Shown here: in pieces, positions 25,740-34,968 of the stretch | How positions within the stretch are numbered: position 1 is the first letter of the stretch | Layout: each line of letters starts with the position of its first letter | Notes under the pieces: generated by a model | Databases searched by the model: none | Seen by the model: only the letters and a program-made list of their open reading frames with translations | Told to the model about the DNA's origin: nothing | Position numbers and translations under genes: made by a program | Assembly (NCBI RefSeq): GCF_014649375.1 | Contig: NZ_BMSX01000011.1 | Span: 186,001-250,000, forward strand | DNA: 64,000 bases | Source: Streptomyces aurantiogriseus | Lineage (GTDB): Bacteria; Actinomycetota; Actinomycetes; Streptomycetales; Streptomycetaceae | Direction of reading: 5' to 3'

Positions 25740-26312
25740 ATGCCCCGAGCCGGCCTCACCCCCGACCGCCTCGTCGCGGCCGCCGCCGATCTCGCCGACG
25801 AGGTCGGGTTCGAGAACGTCACCCTCTCCGCACTGGCCCGCCGCTTCGGGGTCAAGGACGCGAGCCTGTACTCGCACGTCAAGAACCTGCAGGACCTGCG
25901 GACCCGCGTCGCCCTGCTGGCCGGCGGCGAGATGATCGACCGGATCGCCGTGGCCGTCGCCGGGCGGGCCGGCAAGGAGGCGCTCGCCGGGTTCGCCGGG
26001 GCCTACCGGGAGTACGCGCTGCGGCATCCGGGACGGTACGCCGCCACCCAGATCCCCGTCGACCAGGGCCTGGTCGCCGAGGCCCCCGCCTTCCGTCGCA
26101 CCGCCGAGATCACCTACGGCATGCTCCGCGCCTACGGCCTCGACGAACCCGACCTCACCGACGCCGTCCGCCTGCTGCGCAGCACCTTCCACGGTTACTG
26201 CGCCCTGGAGGCCGGCGGCAGCTTCGGGGCGTCCCGGGACGTACAGCGCTCGTGGGAGAAGGCCATCGACGCCCTGCACACGGCCCTCACCCACTGGCCC
26301 CGCGAGCCGTAG
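25740..26312 (+). CDS. TetR-family regulator with WHG-type C-terminal domain
   Basis: A 190-residue regulator. The helix-turn-helix is ALARRFGVKDASLYSHVKN (about residues 31-49). The C-terminal half ends in TFHGYCALEAGGSFG, the signature of the TetR_C_33 (WHG) group. ATG 25740 has no strong ribosome site. It has no efflux or enzyme partner immediately beside it; its targets are unknown. Confidence 0.85.
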   Translation: MPRAGLTPDRLVAAAADLADEVGFENVTLSALARRFGVKDASLYSHVKNLQDLRTRVALLAGGEMIDRIAVAVAGRAGKEALAGFAGAYREYALRHPGRYAATQIPVDQGLVAEAPAFRRTAEITYGMLRAYGLDEPDLTDAVRLLRSTFHGYCALEAGGSFGASRDVQRSWEKAIDALHTALTHWPREP

Positions 26313-26371
26313 CCCGCGTGCGAGGGGCCCTCCCTCGCCTCACGCCCGCACACCGAGCGCCTTCCCTTCCC

Positions 26372-26422
26372 CTACTGGCCCCGTCTCCTATCCCCTACTG
26401 GCCCCGCCTCCTACTGGCCCCG
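26372..26422. repeat. 12-bp repeat CTACTGGCCCCG (x3)
   Basis: Copies at 26372-26383, 26395-26406 and 26411-26422, between the tetR and VOC genes. The last copy contains the VOC stop codon. Confidence 0.7.
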
Positions 26423-26779
26423 CTCCCCCGCACTCCGCTCCACGCAGAACTCGTTCCCCTCCGGGTCCGCGAGCACCGCCCAACCCGTGCCGTCAGGGTT
26501 GCGGCGGTCGTCGACCAGGGTCGCGCCGAGGGCGAGCAGGCGCTCGACCTCCTCCTCGCGGGTGCGCTCCTGCGGCTGGAGGTCGAAGTGGATGCGGTTC
26601 TTGACCGTTTTCCCCTCCGGGACGGTGACGAAGAGCAGGCCCGCGCCCTCGATGAGCGCCTCCTCGTCACCCGGCTTGTCGTCCTCGTGGACGGGCTGGC
26701 CGAGAACCTCGGACCAGAAGCTCGCGAGGGCGTAGGCGTCGGAGCTGTCGATCGTCACATGGCGGATCTTGGAAGTCAT
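26411..26779 (-). CDS. VOC-family (glyoxalase-like) protein
   Basis: A 122-residue vicinal-oxygen-chelate fold protein. The metal-type positions appear in IRHVTIDSSD, NRIHFDLQP and LADPEGNEFCVE, as in glyoxalase/bleomycin-resistance-like proteins. It is probably a small cytoplasmic dimer; the substrate is unknown. ATG 26779. Confidence 0.85.
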   Translation of the reverse strand: MTSKIRHVTIDSSDAYALASFWSEVLGQPVHEDDKPGDEEALIEGAGLLFVTVPEGKTVKNRIHFDLQPQERTREEEVERLLALGATLVDDRRNPDGTGWAVLADPEGNEFCVERSAGERGQ

Positions 26780-26920
26780 GCGGGGGATTCTTGTGCACCC
26801 CGCTCACGCCCGGCAACGAACAAAGCCCGCTCACGCCGGTATGGCGTAAACCCTCGCTCAGGAATCTGGCCGATTCCCTCCGTACGGCAACCTTTCCCAC
26901 CCCTGCGGCGACTGCCGGCC

Positions 26921-28306
26921 ATGACATCTGCACGACGCACAACGCGCCACCGCCGTGTCCGCGCGGCCCGCAAGCCCGTGATCGGGGCCCTCGCAGCCGC
27001 CGTGGTGGCCGTCGGCGCGTGGTACGCCACCGCCGGGGCGGCGACCACCGCCCCGAACCTGACGCCCACGAGCACCACCGTCACTCTCGCGGCCAAGTTC
27101 CCCTATCTGTCGGCCGGTTACAACAACACCCGTGAGTGGACGCGGACGACGACCGCGGTCGCCCCCAACGGCACGCTCCGGGTGGCCTGGCCCGCCGCGG
27201 ACGGCATCCACGTCACCCCGCTGACGGCCGCCGGGAAGCGCTCGGGCGCCGACACGGTCGTCAAGGGCGCGAAGGAGGTCGGCGGCCTGGTCGCGCACAA
27301 CGACGGCTTCGCCCTCCTCACCCGGGTCGCCGACACGAACAAGTGGAAGGAGACGGCGGCCGCGATCGTCCGGTACACGAACGGCAAGCAGACCTTCCGC
27401 ACCAAGCTCACCGGCACCGCCTCCCACGACACGGCCCCGCTGCTCGACGGCCAGCTCACCTGGAACGGCGCGAAGTACGGCGCGTACTTCGTCGTGCACG
27501 GCGCGGGTGGCTTCGCCGACGGCCACTACGGCGACAAGCTGACCTACGTCAGCGCCAAGGGCGCCAAGCTGAGCGGCGGTTGGACCTGGGGGTGCAGCCA
27601 CAACGAGGGCATAGCCCTGTACCCGGAGAAGACGGGCGCCTTCACCTCCCTCTGCTTCGACGACTGGCGTTCGGGCCTGTTCGTCTCCACCGGGATCGGC
27701 GCCCCGGACACCGCTCCCGTCGTGCAGCGCGAGCAGTGCTGGGCGGGCTACTGCGGCGGCACCTTCCCCGGCCGCACCGGCGACCTGGTGAAGTCCGCCA
27801 CCGGCCGCTACGCCACCGCCTTCGCCTCCCGCGGCGCCGTCTCCGCGAAGAAGAACCCGGAGGACTCGAGCGGCCGCGGCTGGACCGTGAAGCCCAAGTC
27901 CACCGCCCACCAGGTGGCGGTCGCCTTCATGAAGAACCGCAACTCCGGCCCCGGCAAGGCGATTTACCTCACCAGCACGCCCGGCATCGAGAACGTCAAC
28001 GTCCACATCGCCCCTTACGGCAAGGACCGTCTCCTCGTCTCCTGGGAGTCCCTGAAGAACGCCAAGTGCGCGAGCGGCACCTGCACCGGCACCTTCACGG
28101 GCACCCACCTCCGTCTCATCGACTGGAACGGCAAGTTCCAGAGCGCGGACAAGGTCGTGAACACCCGGATCACCGGCGACCTCGCGGTCCTCAAGGACGG
28201 CACTCTGACCTGGGCGTACGCCCCCGTCACACCGACCTACGCGAAGCCGCTGACCGGCGCCTCGCCGACCACGACGACCCTGAAGATCGCCCGCCTCAAG
28301 CCCTGA
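26921..28306 (+). CDS. Secreted protein of unknown function
   Basis: A 461-residue exported protein. ATG 26921 is followed by a basic N-region (RRTTRHRRVRAARK), a hydrophobic core (VIGALAAAVVAVGAWYATAG) and a cleavage site. The mature part is rich in short strands separated by turns and looks like a beta-propeller (repeats of the kind NGTLRVAWPAADGIHVTPL, DGTLTWAYAPVTP). It has paired cysteines in GCSHNEG, SLCFDD, EQCWAGYCGG and KCASGTC, so disulfides are likely. No catalytic motif recognised. The very long open frame upstream is a GC-bias artefact. Confidence 0.65.
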   Translation: MTSARRTTRHRRVRAARKPVIGALAAAVVAVGAWYATAGAATTAPNLTPTSTTVTLAAKFPYLSAGYNNTREWTRTTTAVAPNGTLRVAWPAADGIHVTPLTAAGKRSGADTVVKGAKEVGGLVAHNDGFALLTRVADTNKWKETAAAIVRYTNGKQTFRTKLTGTASHDTAPLLDGQLTWNGAKYGAYFVVHGAGGFADGHYGDKLTYVSAKGAKLSGGWTWGCSHNEGIALYPEKTGAFTSLCFDDWRSGLFVSTGIGAPDTAPVVQREQCWAGYCGGTFPGRTGDLVKSATGRYATAFASRGAVSAKKNPEDSSGRGWTVKPKSTAHQVAVAFMKNRNSGPGKAIYLTSTPGIENVNVHIAPYGKDRLLVSWESLKNAKCASGTCTGTFTGTHLRLIDWNGKFQSADKVVNTRITGDLAVLKDGTLTWAYAPVTPTYAKPLTGASPTTTTLKIARLKP

Positions 28307-28427
28307 GCGGGCTCGAACGTCAACCACCGCCGGACTGCCGGACTCCCCCGTTGCCGCCCCTACAACCACCGCCCCCGGTGGGTGCGTCTCACAGGTGCGG
28401 GCACACACAACGGGGGAGGGCGGTGCC

Positions 28428-28841
28428 ATGGCCGGCGGCGGGAAACACGTTTTCGTCCAGGACGTACGGCGGTTCTTCTGGCTCCCGAGGGGCACGCCCC
28501 GCAGGCCCGCCCCGCCCCGGCCCCTCCTGGAGACCTGGCTGTTCGGCCTGGCCTTCGGAGCCGTCGCCGCCGCCCTCGGCTGGGAGGAGGGCCCGATCAT
28601 GATGACGGTCATCGCAGAACTGGAGCTGCTGCGCACCGTCGCCCAGGGCGTACGGCTCCGCTGGCCTGCCTTCCTGGCCGCGCTGGCGGTCGGCTGGGCC
28701 GTCAACCGGCTCGGGTACGCCCTGCTGCCCGCCGCCACCGACTCGCCCTGGGGCGCCTTCTGTGTCTACGCCGTCTGGATCCTGGCGGCACTGACGACGT
28801 TCGGCGCGGTCACTCGTCTGCCCCGACGCCCCCACCGCTGA
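28428..28841 (+). CDS. Small integral membrane protein, unknown function
   Basis: A 137-residue protein with about three hydrophobic helices (LLETWLFGLAFGAVAAALGW; FLAALAVGWAVNRLGYALL; FCVYAVWILAALTTFGAV). ATG 28428 has GGGGGAGGG upstream. No family recognised. Its 3' end overlaps the convergent DUF2264 gene by 32 bases. Confidence 0.6.
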   Translation: MAGGGKHVFVQDVRRFFWLPRGTPRRPAPPRPLLETWLFGLAFGAVAAALGWEEGPIMMTVIAELELLRTVAQGVRLRWPAFLAALAVGWAVNRLGYALLPAATDSPWGAFCVYAVWILAALTTFGAVTRLPRRPHR

Positions 28842-30534
28842 CCCTTACGAGGTCCCCGGAGACGACCGCTCCGTCCACCACCCGGAGACGCACCTCGGGC
28901 CCTGCGCTCCAACGGACGTGGATCTCGCCCGCCCCCTCCACCCGCACGGACACGACGTCCTCGAGCGGGAGGGGGTCCGGTTCGGCGGTGAGCCGGGCGA
29001 GGGCGACGAAGAGACCGTCCCCGTCGCCGGTCACCCCCGTGAGGGACTCCCCCAGGCCGAAGACGGGTACGACCTCCGCACGCACGCCCCCTTCCGCCGC
29101 CCACCCGGTCACCCGCACCGGCGTCCCCGGCTCCGCCCCCGACACCAGATGAGCCCGCACCTCCGCCGCCCCGCGCACCAGCACGACACTGGTCACCCGC
29201 GCTCCTCCACCCGCGGTGTGCCGCGACGCCGCCCAGCCGTCCCCCACCCCCAGCGGTTCGATACCGGTACGGCTCGGATCGTCCCCGACGATCACGCTGT
29301 TGTCGTACCACGACGAGGGCGCCGTCACCGTCGAGTACGCGAGCCGCGTGTAGTACGGGTCGTAGCGGACGTCCTCGCTGCCGTGGTTGTGGAGGCGGAC
29401 CAGACCGTCCGTCCGCGTCGACTGGAGCAGCCAGTTGGGGGCGGCGATCGGCGTGACCGCGTCCGCGCGCTCCACCGGCCCCGGCAGCTCCCGCGCCGTC
29501 CACACCTCGTGCTCCGGCGGGAGCAGCAGACCGAGGAAACCCTTGCTCGCCCAGTAGGGGGAGGCGGGGCCCGAATAGCCTTGCAGAACCGTGGAGTCCG
29601 GTCCGTGCCAGCCGAGGGTCAGCAGACCGCCCGAGTCGACCGCGCCTCGCTCCAGGAAGTACTTCAGCGCGCCCGAGGCCAGCCGACGGGTCTCCCCCGG
29701 CGGCAGCGGGGTGTGGCCCGTCAGCGCGCCGAGCCACAGGGGGGCCGTCGTCGCGAAGCGGTAGGTGAGGGAGCGGCCCTGGTGCAGGGGGGCGCCGTCG
29801 CCACCGAAGAGACGGGCGTAGTCAGAGAGGTGGGCCTGCAGGCGGCTACCGTATACATTCAACAGTCGACTGTCGTCGGCGAACCAGGCGTGCAACACCG
29901 GATACAGGTGCATCGCCCAGCCGTTGTAGTAGTCGAAAGCCCGCCCGGCGCCGTCCGTGTACCAGCCGTCACCGGCATACCACTGCTCGATGCGTTCCAG
30001 ACCGCGGTCGATCGCCTTGCCGGCGGCCTCCGGCTCGTGGTCGACCGACTGGAGGAACCCGCCGACGGTGACCGGGAACAACTCCCAGTTGCAGGGCCAG
30101 GGTTCGGCGGTCAGCGCGTCCCCGAGCCAGGCCGCCGCCCGTTGCCGTACGCCCTCGTCCAGCCGGTCCCACAGCACCTCCCGCGTCAGCCGGAGCGCGA
30201 GGGCGATGGACGCCGCCTCGACGAGGGGCTGACTGCGGTCCTCGATGCGGGGCCAGACCCCGAAGACACCGGCCTCGAGGCCGTCGGCATAGCGCTGCAG
30301 GGCCGTCTCGTCGCGGCGGAAGGCGGCGAGGAGGAGGGTGCGGGCGTAGCCCTCCAGGCCGTCGGAGAGGCGGCCGGACCAGCTCTCGCGGTCGCCGGGA
30401 AGGTGGTAGAGCGCGCGGTCCTCGGTGGCGTACGGCTCGACGGCGGCGAGCAGGGCGTCGGCGGCCGCCTCCCAGTGGGCGCGGGTGTAGCCGGTGCGGG
30501 GGCTGAGGGTGTGGTCGGGCGGGGGCAGGTGCAT
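28810..30534 (-). CDS. DUF2264-domain protein of the rhamnogalacturonan cluster
   Basis: A 574-residue DUF2264 protein. It begins MHLPPPDHTLSPRTGYTRAHW and carries a helical N-domain with family motifs (SDGLEGYARTLLLAAFRRD; NWELFPVTVGGFLQS; RAFDYYNGWAMHLYP; GRSLTYRFATTAPLWLGAL). The likely fold is an (alpha/alpha)-toroid followed by beta-sheets, as in polysaccharide lyases and unsaturated glycuronyl hydrolases. No signal peptide, so cytoplasmic. Homologues cluster with pectin genes in Actinobacteria. The reaction is not established by sequence. It lies downstream of the acetylesterase after a hairpin. Confidence 0.82.
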   Translation of the reverse strand: MHLPPPDHTLSPRTGYTRAHWEAAADALLAAVEPYATEDRALYHLPGDRESWSGRLSDGLEGYARTLLLAAFRRDETALQRYADGLEAGVFGVWPRIEDRSQPLVEAASIALALRLTREVLWDRLDEGVRQRAAAWLGDALTAEPWPCNWELFPVTVGGFLQSVDHEPEAAGKAIDRGLERIEQWYAGDGWYTDGAGRAFDYYNGWAMHLYPVLHAWFADDSRLLNVYGSRLQAHLSDYARLFGGDGAPLHQGRSLTYRFATTAPLWLGALTGHTPLPPGETRRLASGALKYFLERGAVDSGGLLTLGWHGPDSTVLQGYSGPASPYWASKGFLGLLLPPEHEVWTARELPGPVERADAVTPIAAPNWLLQSTRTDGLVRLHNHGSEDVRYDPYYTRLAYSTVTAPSSWYDNSVIVGDDPSRTGIEPLGVGDGWAASRHTAGGGARVTSVVLVRGAAEVRAHLVSGAEPGTPVRVTGWAAEGGVRAEVVPVFGLGESLTGVTGDGDGLFVALARLTAEPDPLPLEDVVSVRVEGAGEIHVRWSAGPEVRLRVVDGAVVSGDLVRVSGGGVGADE

Positions 30535-30562
30535 CGGGGGTTCTTTCGGTCGAGGGCCAGGG

Positions 30563-30600
30563 CCTGGGGGCGTCCCGGTTCCGGTCGGGGCGCCCCCAGG
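30563..30600 (-). terminator. Hairpin between acetylesterase and DUF2264 genes
   Basis: CCTGGGGGCG (30563-30572) pairs perfectly with CGCCCCCAGG (30591-30600) across an 18-base loop that can fold again. It lies between the acetylesterase stop and the DUF2264 start, so it may terminate or attenuate. Confidence 0.55.
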
Positions 30601-30603
30601 GGC

Positions 30604-31653
30604 TCATCCCACCCGGACGGTGCCCTGCGGCACCAGATGCCGGGCGACGAGTTCGTCGCGGACCAGGCCCGCGTACACCGTGGCTCCGTGCACGGAGGTG
30701 TGGGTGTTGTCCCGCTTCTCGTTGTAGAGGTACAGCGCCTTGGAGCCCTCGACGCCCAGCGACTCCACCAGCGCCTTGGTCCGGGCGGTGAGGTCGATCA
30801 GCGGGACGTCCCGGTCGGCGGCGACCGAGCGGATCACCGCCGGGTGGTCGACGCCGAGGCCGTTGACCAGCAGGGCCGTGCCGTTGTTGAGCGTGCCGTC
30901 GGCGTTGAACCAGCGGCGCACGATCGGGGTGACGAGGACCGGCTCGCCGCCCTTCGCGCGCACGCCCGCCACCAGCGTCTCCAGGTTCGCCCGGTAGGTC
31001 GCCTCGTCGGTGGTCTTGTCGTTGTGGGCGAGCTGGATCAGCACCAGGTCGCCGCGGCGGATCTGCGGCTGGACGGTGGCCCACAACTGCGGGTTCCCCA
31101 GATACGTGACCGTACTCTCCCCGGAATCCGCGTAGTTGGCGACGGAGACGCCCTTGCGGAGGTACTGCGGTAGCTGCTGGCCCCAGCCGGAGTACGGGTC
31201 GCCGGGCTGGTCGCAGACCGTGGAGTCGCCGACCAGGAAGATCTGGCGGGCATGCCGGGCCGGGGTGACGCGGATGTCGGCGAGGGCGGGAGCCGAACCG
31301 CCGAGTGCCAGGTCCAGGCCGGGAGTTCCCTCGGCGCCGGTCGGTTCGCCCTCGGGGGTGCGGACGTTCACCGTGAAGCTGCGGGCGACGCGCTCGCCGG
31401 CCGGGACGGCGGTCTCGGGGAGCAGGGAGCGCCGGGTCTCGCCGCTGATCGCGGTGCTCGACGCCGCCTCGCCGCCTAGGAGGACCTTCACGTCGTACGT
31501 GCCGGGCGGGACGTCGAAGTGGCAGGCGGTGGCGGTGCAGTGATCGATGCCGAGGGCCGGGCGGCGGCCGTCGTGGGCCTGGGCGGCGGGCGTGGCCGTC
31601 AGGGCGGTGGCCAGGATCAGCGCCGCCGGCACGGCTCGGGTGAAACGTCTCAC
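30604..31653 (-). CDS. Secreted rhamnogalacturonan acetylesterase, SGNH family
   Basis: A 349-residue secreted esterase. After the signal peptide (AVPAALILATALTATPAAQA) comes a beta-sandwich domain of about 100 residues (YDVKVLLGG...), then the SGNH domain: block I LVGDSTV with the nucleophile serine, the glycine block in DSGEST, block III QLAHND, and the Asp-His pair in RDNTHTSVHGA. The start is GTG 31653: the SD GGAGGA sits seven bases before it and is formed by the codons after the alternative ATG at 31668. It removes acetyl groups from rhamnogalacturonan so that the adjacent divergent PL4 lyase can cut the backbone. Confidence 0.88.
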   Translation of the reverse strand: MRRFTRAVPAALILATALTATPAAQAHDGRRPALGIDHCTATACHFDVPPGTYDVKVLLGGEAASSTAISGETRRSLLPETAVPAGERVARSFTVNVRTPEGEPTGAEGTPGLDLALGGSAPALADIRVTPARHARQIFLVGDSTVCDQPGDPYSGWGQQLPQYLRKGVSVANYADSGESTVTYLGNPQLWATVQPQIRRGDLVLIQLAHNDKTTDEATYRANLETLVAGVRAKGGEPVLVTPIVRRWFNADGTLNNGTALLVNGLGVDHPAVIRSVAADRDVPLIDLTARTKALVESLGVEGSKALYLYNEKRDNTHTSVHGATVYAGLVRDELVARHLVPQGTVRVG

Positions 31654-31707
31654 GTGCGGCTCCTCCATCGCGGCAACAGGACCTGGCGGTGGACCGTACC
31701 GCCTCGG

Positions 31708-31720
31708 GCAAGCGCTTTCT
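31708..31720. promoter_or_regulatory. LacI-type operator GCAAGCGCTTTCT (copy 1)
   Basis: It contains the palindromic core AAGCGCTT. It lies in the divergent promoter region of the acetylesterase and PL4 genes. The identical 13-mer recurs at 61454-61466 in front of a LacI gene. On the minus strand TAGAAA directly precedes it and could be the acetylesterase -10. Confidence 0.7.
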
Positions 31721-31757
31721 AGAGCCTGAGCCCATTTCGCAAGATTGCCAACCCCCC

Positions 31758-31777
31758 GCAAGCGAAAGCCCTTTCGC
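31758..31777. promoter_or_regulatory. Second palindrome in the acetylesterase/PL4 promoter region
   Basis: GCGAAAG-CC-CTTTCGC (31762-31777) is a perfect inverted repeat. It overlaps GCAAGCGAAAG (31758-31768), which resembles half of the operator at 31708. It is probably a second site for the same LacI protein. Confidence 0.5.
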
Positions 31778-31844
31778 GAAATCGATTCAACTGTCACTCT
31801 GCCAACCACACCCGCTCCCCCACATCTCCGAAGGAGGCACCCCC

Positions 31845-33536
31845 ATGTCCGGATCCGACAGCCCCAGGCCGGTCCGACGCCGTACCTTCGTGCTCGGAAC
31901 CGTCGGCATCACAGCAGCCGCCGGTTCGGCCGCGCTCGCCGGTCCGCTCGCCACCCCCGCGTCCGCCGCGGCGTTCGGCTACACCGACGACGGCTCGAAC
32001 TACGTCGTCGACACCGGCGCCAACCTCGTCTTCAAGGTCAGCAAGACCAACGGCGACCTCACCTCACTGGTCTACCGGGGCGTCGAATACCAGGGCTACG
32101 GCGGCATGAACTCGCACATCGAGTCCGGCCTCGGCACCTCCACGGTGAGCATCAGGCAGTCCGGCACGACGATCCTGATCTCCGTCGCGTACGGCACGCT
32201 GCGGCACTACTACGCGGCCCGCAGCGGCGAGAACAACATCTACCTGTGGACCAACAAGGCCGACACGTCCGTCTCCGCCACCCGCTACATCGTGCGCGTG
32301 AAGAAGGGCCTCTTCCTCAACGACGAGCCCGACTCCTACACCTACACGACCAGCACGATCGAGGCCTCGGACGTGTTCGCGAAGTCCGACGGCCAGACCC
32401 GCTCGAAGCACTACTCCAAGCTCCGGGTGATGGACTACGACTACGTCGGCTGGACGACCGGCAGCGCCGGCCTGTGGATCGTGCGCAGCAACCACGAGAA
32501 GGCCTCCGGCGGCCCGTTCTACCGCTCCCTCCTCCGGCACCAGAGCGCGGACGGCGGCGGCCTGTACGAGATCCTGTACTACGGCCAGAACCAGACCGAG
32601 GCCCAGCGCTTCGGTCTCCAGGGCCCGTACGTCATCGCCTTCACGGACGGCGGCGCGCCCTCCTCGTCGCTGTTCCCGGGGACTTTGACCACCTCGTGGG
32701 CGGACTCGCTCGGCATCTCGGGATACGTCGGCGCGAGCGGGCGCGGCCGGGTGGCCGGGGTCGGCATCACCGGGCGGAACACGGCGTACCCGTACACGGT
32801 GGGGCTTGCCAACTCGGCGGCGCAGTACTGGGGGTCGGCGCGTGCCTCGGACGGCTACTTCTCGATCGGCGGGGTGCTGCCGGGGACGTACACGCTGACC
32901 GTCTACAAGAGCGAGTTGGCTGTATACAGTACGCAGGTGACCGCGTCCGCAGGCGGGACGACCACCCTCAACACGATCGCCATCCCCTCCTCGAACGACC
33001 CGAGCAACGCAAGCGCGATCTGGCGGATCAACGACTGGACCGGCACACCGAGCGGCTTCAAGAACGCCGACCTGATGACGTACGCGCACCCGTCGGACGT
33101 CCGGGCCGCCGCCTGGACCGGCAACGTCGTCATCGGCAGCGGCAGCGAGACCTCCGCCTTCCCCTGCTACCTCTGGAAGGACGTCAACAGCGGACTCCTC
33201 GTGTACTTCAGGCTGACCGCGGCCCAGGCCGCCGCCGCGCACACCCTGCGCATCGGCGTGACGACGGCCTACGCCAACGGCCGGCCGCAGGTCGTCGTCA
33301 ACGACACCTGGACGTCGGCCATCCCCTCCCCGCCCACCCAGCCGAACACGCGGTCGCTGACCAACGGGTCGTACCGGGGCAACAACCACACGTTCACGTA
33401 CAGCATCCCGGCGAGCGCGTGGCTCACGGACACCAGTCAGTACAACGTGCTGAGGATCAACGTGGTGAGCGGGTCGGGGTCGACCGGCTTCCTCAGCGCG
33501 GGGACCGCGATCGACGCGATCGACCTGCTGACCTGA
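31845..33536 (+). CDS. Secreted rhamnogalacturonan endolyase, PL4
   Basis: A 563-residue secreted enzyme with the PL4 architecture. A TAT-like leader (RRRTFVLGTVG, cleavage near ASA-A) is followed by a beta-sandwich catalytic domain (about 40-310; SHIESGLGTST, YLWTNKADTS, KHYSKLRVMDYDY), a fibronectin-like domain (about 320-405; GYVGASGRGRVAGVGI, DGYFSIGGVLPGTYTLTVYK) and a C-terminal jelly-roll carbohydrate-binding domain. ATG 31845 has AAGGAGG at 31831-31837. It cleaves Rha-GalA bonds in the rhamnogalacturonan-I backbone by beta-elimination outside the cell. The divergent acetylesterase is its natural partner. Confidence 0.9.
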   Translation: MSGSDSPRPVRRRTFVLGTVGITAAAGSAALAGPLATPASAAAFGYTDDGSNYVVDTGANLVFKVSKTNGDLTSLVYRGVEYQGYGGMNSHIESGLGTSTVSIRQSGTTILISVAYGTLRHYYAARSGENNIYLWTNKADTSVSATRYIVRVKKGLFLNDEPDSYTYTTSTIEASDVFAKSDGQTRSKHYSKLRVMDYDYVGWTTGSAGLWIVRSNHEKASGGPFYRSLLRHQSADGGGLYEILYYGQNQTEAQRFGLQGPYVIAFTDGGAPSSSLFPGTLTTSWADSLGISGYVGASGRGRVAGVGITGRNTAYPYTVGLANSAAQYWGSARASDGYFSIGGVLPGTYTLTVYKSELAVYSTQVTASAGGTTTLNTIAIPSSNDPSNASAIWRINDWTGTPSGFKNADLMTYAHPSDVRAAAWTGNVVIGSGSETSAFPCYLWKDVNSGLLVYFRLTAAQAAAAHTLRIGVTTAYANGRPQVVVNDTWTSAIPSPPTQPNTRSLTNGSYRGNNHTFTYSIPASAWLTDTSQYNVLRINVVSGSGSTGFLSAGTAIDAIDLLT

Positions 33537-33554
33537 CCTCGCGTCGACGGAACG

Positions 33555-34967
33555 TCATGTCCCCCGCGTCCACTGCTGGTTCGTGCCGCCGTTGCACGTG
33601 TACGTGATGACGGCGGCCGAGTTGGCGGTGGACGCGCCGTTCACGTCCAGGCACTCGCCGGTGGCGCGGGACTTGATGTTCACGTAGGAGCCGGTGGTGG
33701 TGAGAGACCACTGCTGGCTGGTCGCAGAGGAGTTGCAGTTCTCCTGGGTGACCGTGCTCGCGTTCTCCTGCACGCACAGGGAGCTGTTGCGGACGACCAA
33801 CTGGTAGTAACCGCTGCCGACCGACTTGAACCAGTACTTCTGGTTGTTGCCGCCGTTGCAGTCGTACTGCTTGATCTGCGCGCCCTGCCAGAGGGACTGG
33901 CTGGTGACGTCGGCGCACCTGCCGCTGTGCCGCGCGATCAGTGTGTTGTACGTGGCGCTCGTGCCGCTGACCGTGCCGGCGGCCGCGTCGACCGTGACTT
34001 CCGGCGACCAGGACATGGTCATCGAGGTCGACGTGGGGAAGGTCAGCGGCAGCCAGACGTACCGCGAGTCGTTGACGGTCCCGCCGAAGGAGTTGCCCCA
34101 GCGGTCGCCCATGTACAGGTACGAGGTGCCCGAGGATCCCTGCACCGGTAGAACGTATGCGGTCTGCGATCCGTAGGTGGTCGCGTCACCGATGTTCGTC
34201 ATCGCGGTCCACGGGCCGGCGAGGCTGGTGGCCGTGGCGTACTGCTGCTGGTTGGGGTTCCAGCCGGTCGCGCCCGAGGTCAGCATGAAGTAGACGTTGC
34301 CCCGCTTGAACAGCGCCGGGGCCTCGCGGTGGCCGCCGTGCCAGGGGTCGGCGACCAGGCTCGCGATACCGGTGTAGTCGGCGGTGAGCCGGTAGATGTG
34401 CAGGTCGTAGTTCTCACGGGCGGCCGAGATCATGTAGCCGGCGCCGTCGGTGTCGACGAAGACGGTGATGTCGCGGGACATGTGCTGGCCGAGCGGGCGG
34501 AAGCTGCCCTGCCAGGTGTAGTTGCCGTCGACGGTGTCGGAGACGGCGACGGCGGCGCGGGCCTCGCTGTAGTCGGTGCCGTTCTCCTTGTGCATCCACA
34601 TGACGAACTTGCCGGTGGCCGCGTTGTACATGACCTTCGGCCGCTCGATGTTGGCGGTGGCCAGCTCGGGGGCGCTCGACTGGGTCAGGACATGGTTGCG
34701 GAACTCCCAGTTCTTCAGGTCGGTGGAGCGGTAGGCGTCCACGTACCGGAAGGTGTTGTCGGCGTTGCGGTGCTCGCCGAACCAGTAGTAGTAGTTCCCG
34801 ACCTTGAGGACGCCGCCGCCGTGGGCGTGCACGGGGCTGCCCGAAGTGTCGGTGAACTGGGTGCCGTTGGTGATCGTCTGGGGCGCGGCCTGGGCGGGTC
34901 CCGCGGTGGCGAGGGCGCCGGCCAGCGCCAGACAGAGGGCGAGCAGGATCGCGTACGCACGTCTCAT
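33555..34967 (-). CDS. Secreted GH43 exo-beta-1,3-galactanase-like enzyme with ricin-type lectin domain
   Basis: A 470-residue secreted protein. A Sec signal (ILLALCLALAGALATAGPAQA) is followed by a five-bladed propeller close to the GH43_24 galactan 1,3-beta-galactosidase type (HAHGGGVLKVGNYYYWFGE, ERPKVMYNAATGKFVMWMH, SFRPLGQHMSRDITVF). From about 345 is a ricin-type trefoil with three QxW-like repeats (NNQKYWF, SQQWSL, NQQWTRG). ATG 34967 was chosen; AAGGAG is ten bases upstream, and GTG 34976 is the alternative. It would trim arabinogalactan side chains of RG-I. One base separates it from the preceding arabinofuranosidase gene. Confidence 0.82.
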   Translation of the reverse strand: MRRAYAILLALCLALAGALATAGPAQAAPQTITNGTQFTDTSGSPVHAHGGGVLKVGNYYYWFGEHRNADNTFRYVDAYRSTDLKNWEFRNHVLTQSSAPELATANIERPKVMYNAATGKFVMWMHKENGTDYSEARAAVAVSDTVDGNYTWQGSFRPLGQHMSRDITVFVDTDGAGYMISAARENYDLHIYRLTADYTGIASLVADPWHGGHREAPALFKRGNVYFMLTSGATGWNPNQQQYATATSLAGPWTAMTNIGDATTYGSQTAYVLPVQGSSGTSYLYMGDRWGNSFGGTVNDSRYVWLPLTFPTSTSMTMSWSPEVTVDAAAGTVSGTSATYNTLIARHSGRCADVTSQSLWQGAQIKQYDCNGGNNQKYWFKSVGSGYYQLVVRNSSLCVQENASTVTQENCNSSATSQQWSLTTTGSYVNIKSRATGECLDVNGASTANSAAVITYTCNGGTNQQWTRGT

Positions 34968-34968
34968 G

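Noticed and set aside
24527..26920. Upstream 798 codons of the frame that contains the secreted protein at 26921
   Set aside because: They run antisense or out of frame through three recognised genes. A signal peptide begins at 26921.
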